From the NCBI GenBank assembly GCA_027623875.1, contig JAQBUS010000008.1:1-15720 (forward strand): 15,720 bases of DNA. The letters are read 5' to 3'. Below, in pieces: positions 15,453-15,720 of this stretch (its first letter is position 1; every line of letters starts with the position of its first letter). The notes beneath the pieces were generated by a model that ran no database searches, was not told the DNA's origin, and was given only the letters and a program-made list of their open reading frames with translations. The translations under genes and the position numbers were made by a program. This stretch comes from Pseudomonadota bacterium (lineage in GTDB: Bacteria; Pseudomonadota; Alphaproteobacteria; Rhodobacterales; Rhodobacteraceae).

Positions 15453-15720
15453 ATGGAAGTACGAAAAGAAATGAGTTCTAATAGGTCAGGAGGTGACTCT
15501 CTTGAGGGTTTTATATTTGCTATTTCTGCTTATGTAATCTGGGGGTTCTTACCTATTTATATGAAAGCAATGTCGCATATATCACCAATTGAGATTGTTG
15601 CGCATAGGATTATTTGGTCTGTTCCAATCGCTGGTATTGTTTTAATTATGCTTGGGCGCTTTAAGGAGTTAACTTTGGTTATAAGAAACCCAAGATTGGT
15701 CCTTATGAGTATTGTGACTG
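15453..15720 (+). CDS. rarD: RarD-like EamA-family permease, N-terminal part (cut by the right edge)
   Basis: The open frame runs to the window end, giving about 89 residues. After a short polar start, GFIFAISAYVIWGFLPIYMK, MSHISPIEIVAHRIIWS and a further hydrophobic segment match the N-terminus of RarD, where the AHRxxWS motif is diagnostic. RarD proteins are ten-helix EamA permeases named from a chloramphenicol-sensitivity phenotype; their natural substrate is not settled. Two starts are possible: ATG at 15453 or, with a slightly better purine-rich leader, ATG at 15471. Only the first helices are seen, so the function stays at family level. Confidence 0.88.
   Translation, partial: MEVRKEMSSNRSGGDSLEGFIFAISAYVIWGFLPIYMKAMSHISPIEIVAHRIIWSVPIAGIVLIMLGRFKELTLVIRNPRLVLMSIVT

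Noticed and set aside
1..15720. CRISPR arrays, insertion sequences, tRNA/rRNA genes, phage or defence islands
   Set aside because: No direct-repeat array, transposase, terminal inverted repeats, T-loop-like tRNA sequence or defence gene was seen on either strand.

Overview
The window looks like a chromosomal segment of an AT-rich, gene-dense alphaproteobacterium, plausibly a marine one. The basis is the block EVE-gpsA-tsaD facing hemD-mic60-hemY, which is typical of Alphaproteobacteria, the alphaproteobacterial form of HemY with a C-terminal zinc ribbon, and a Mic60/mitofilin-like protein. The lineage below class is inference; no rRNA, tRNA, insertion sequence, CRISPR array or phage gene is visible.

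Positions 1-2318 (minus strand) hold tsaD, gpsA and the start of an EVE-domain gene, with a 4-base overlap between tsaD and gpsA. Facing them at 2396-5778 are hemD (uroporphyrinogen-III synthase), the Mic60-like membrane/coiled-coil protein and hemY. The hemC gene that usually stands in front of hemD is not here. After a 270-base gap, 6049-6711 encodes a YczE-family membrane protein. Positions 6788-8424 (minus) hold a TPR-family gene interrupted by a single-base frameshift in a homopolymer.

Positions 8496-11548 are a complete zinc-uptake locus. zur-znuC-znuB run leftward with overlapping start and stop codons, and znuA runs rightward. Two perfect palindromes of the alphaproteobacterial Zur-box type lie in the 97-base divergent gap. 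Zur with zinc bound should shut both transcripts; when zinc is short, the periplasmic ZnuA, permease ZnuB and ATPase ZnuC import zinc.

Positions 11674-15720 are metabolic and transport genes: a proline racemase/hydroxyproline epimerase homologue with both catalytic cysteine positions replaced, a MaoC-type hydratase following an EamA-family exporter on the minus strand, an alpha/beta hydrolase, and the start of a rarD-like EamA gene cut by the window edge.

I see no clear undescribed multi-gene system. The items most worth a second look are the paired Zur boxes, the Ser/Thr active-site variant of the proline racemase family, the frameshifted TPR gene, the missing hemC, and a short protein-like open stretch without a start codon at 5782-5901.
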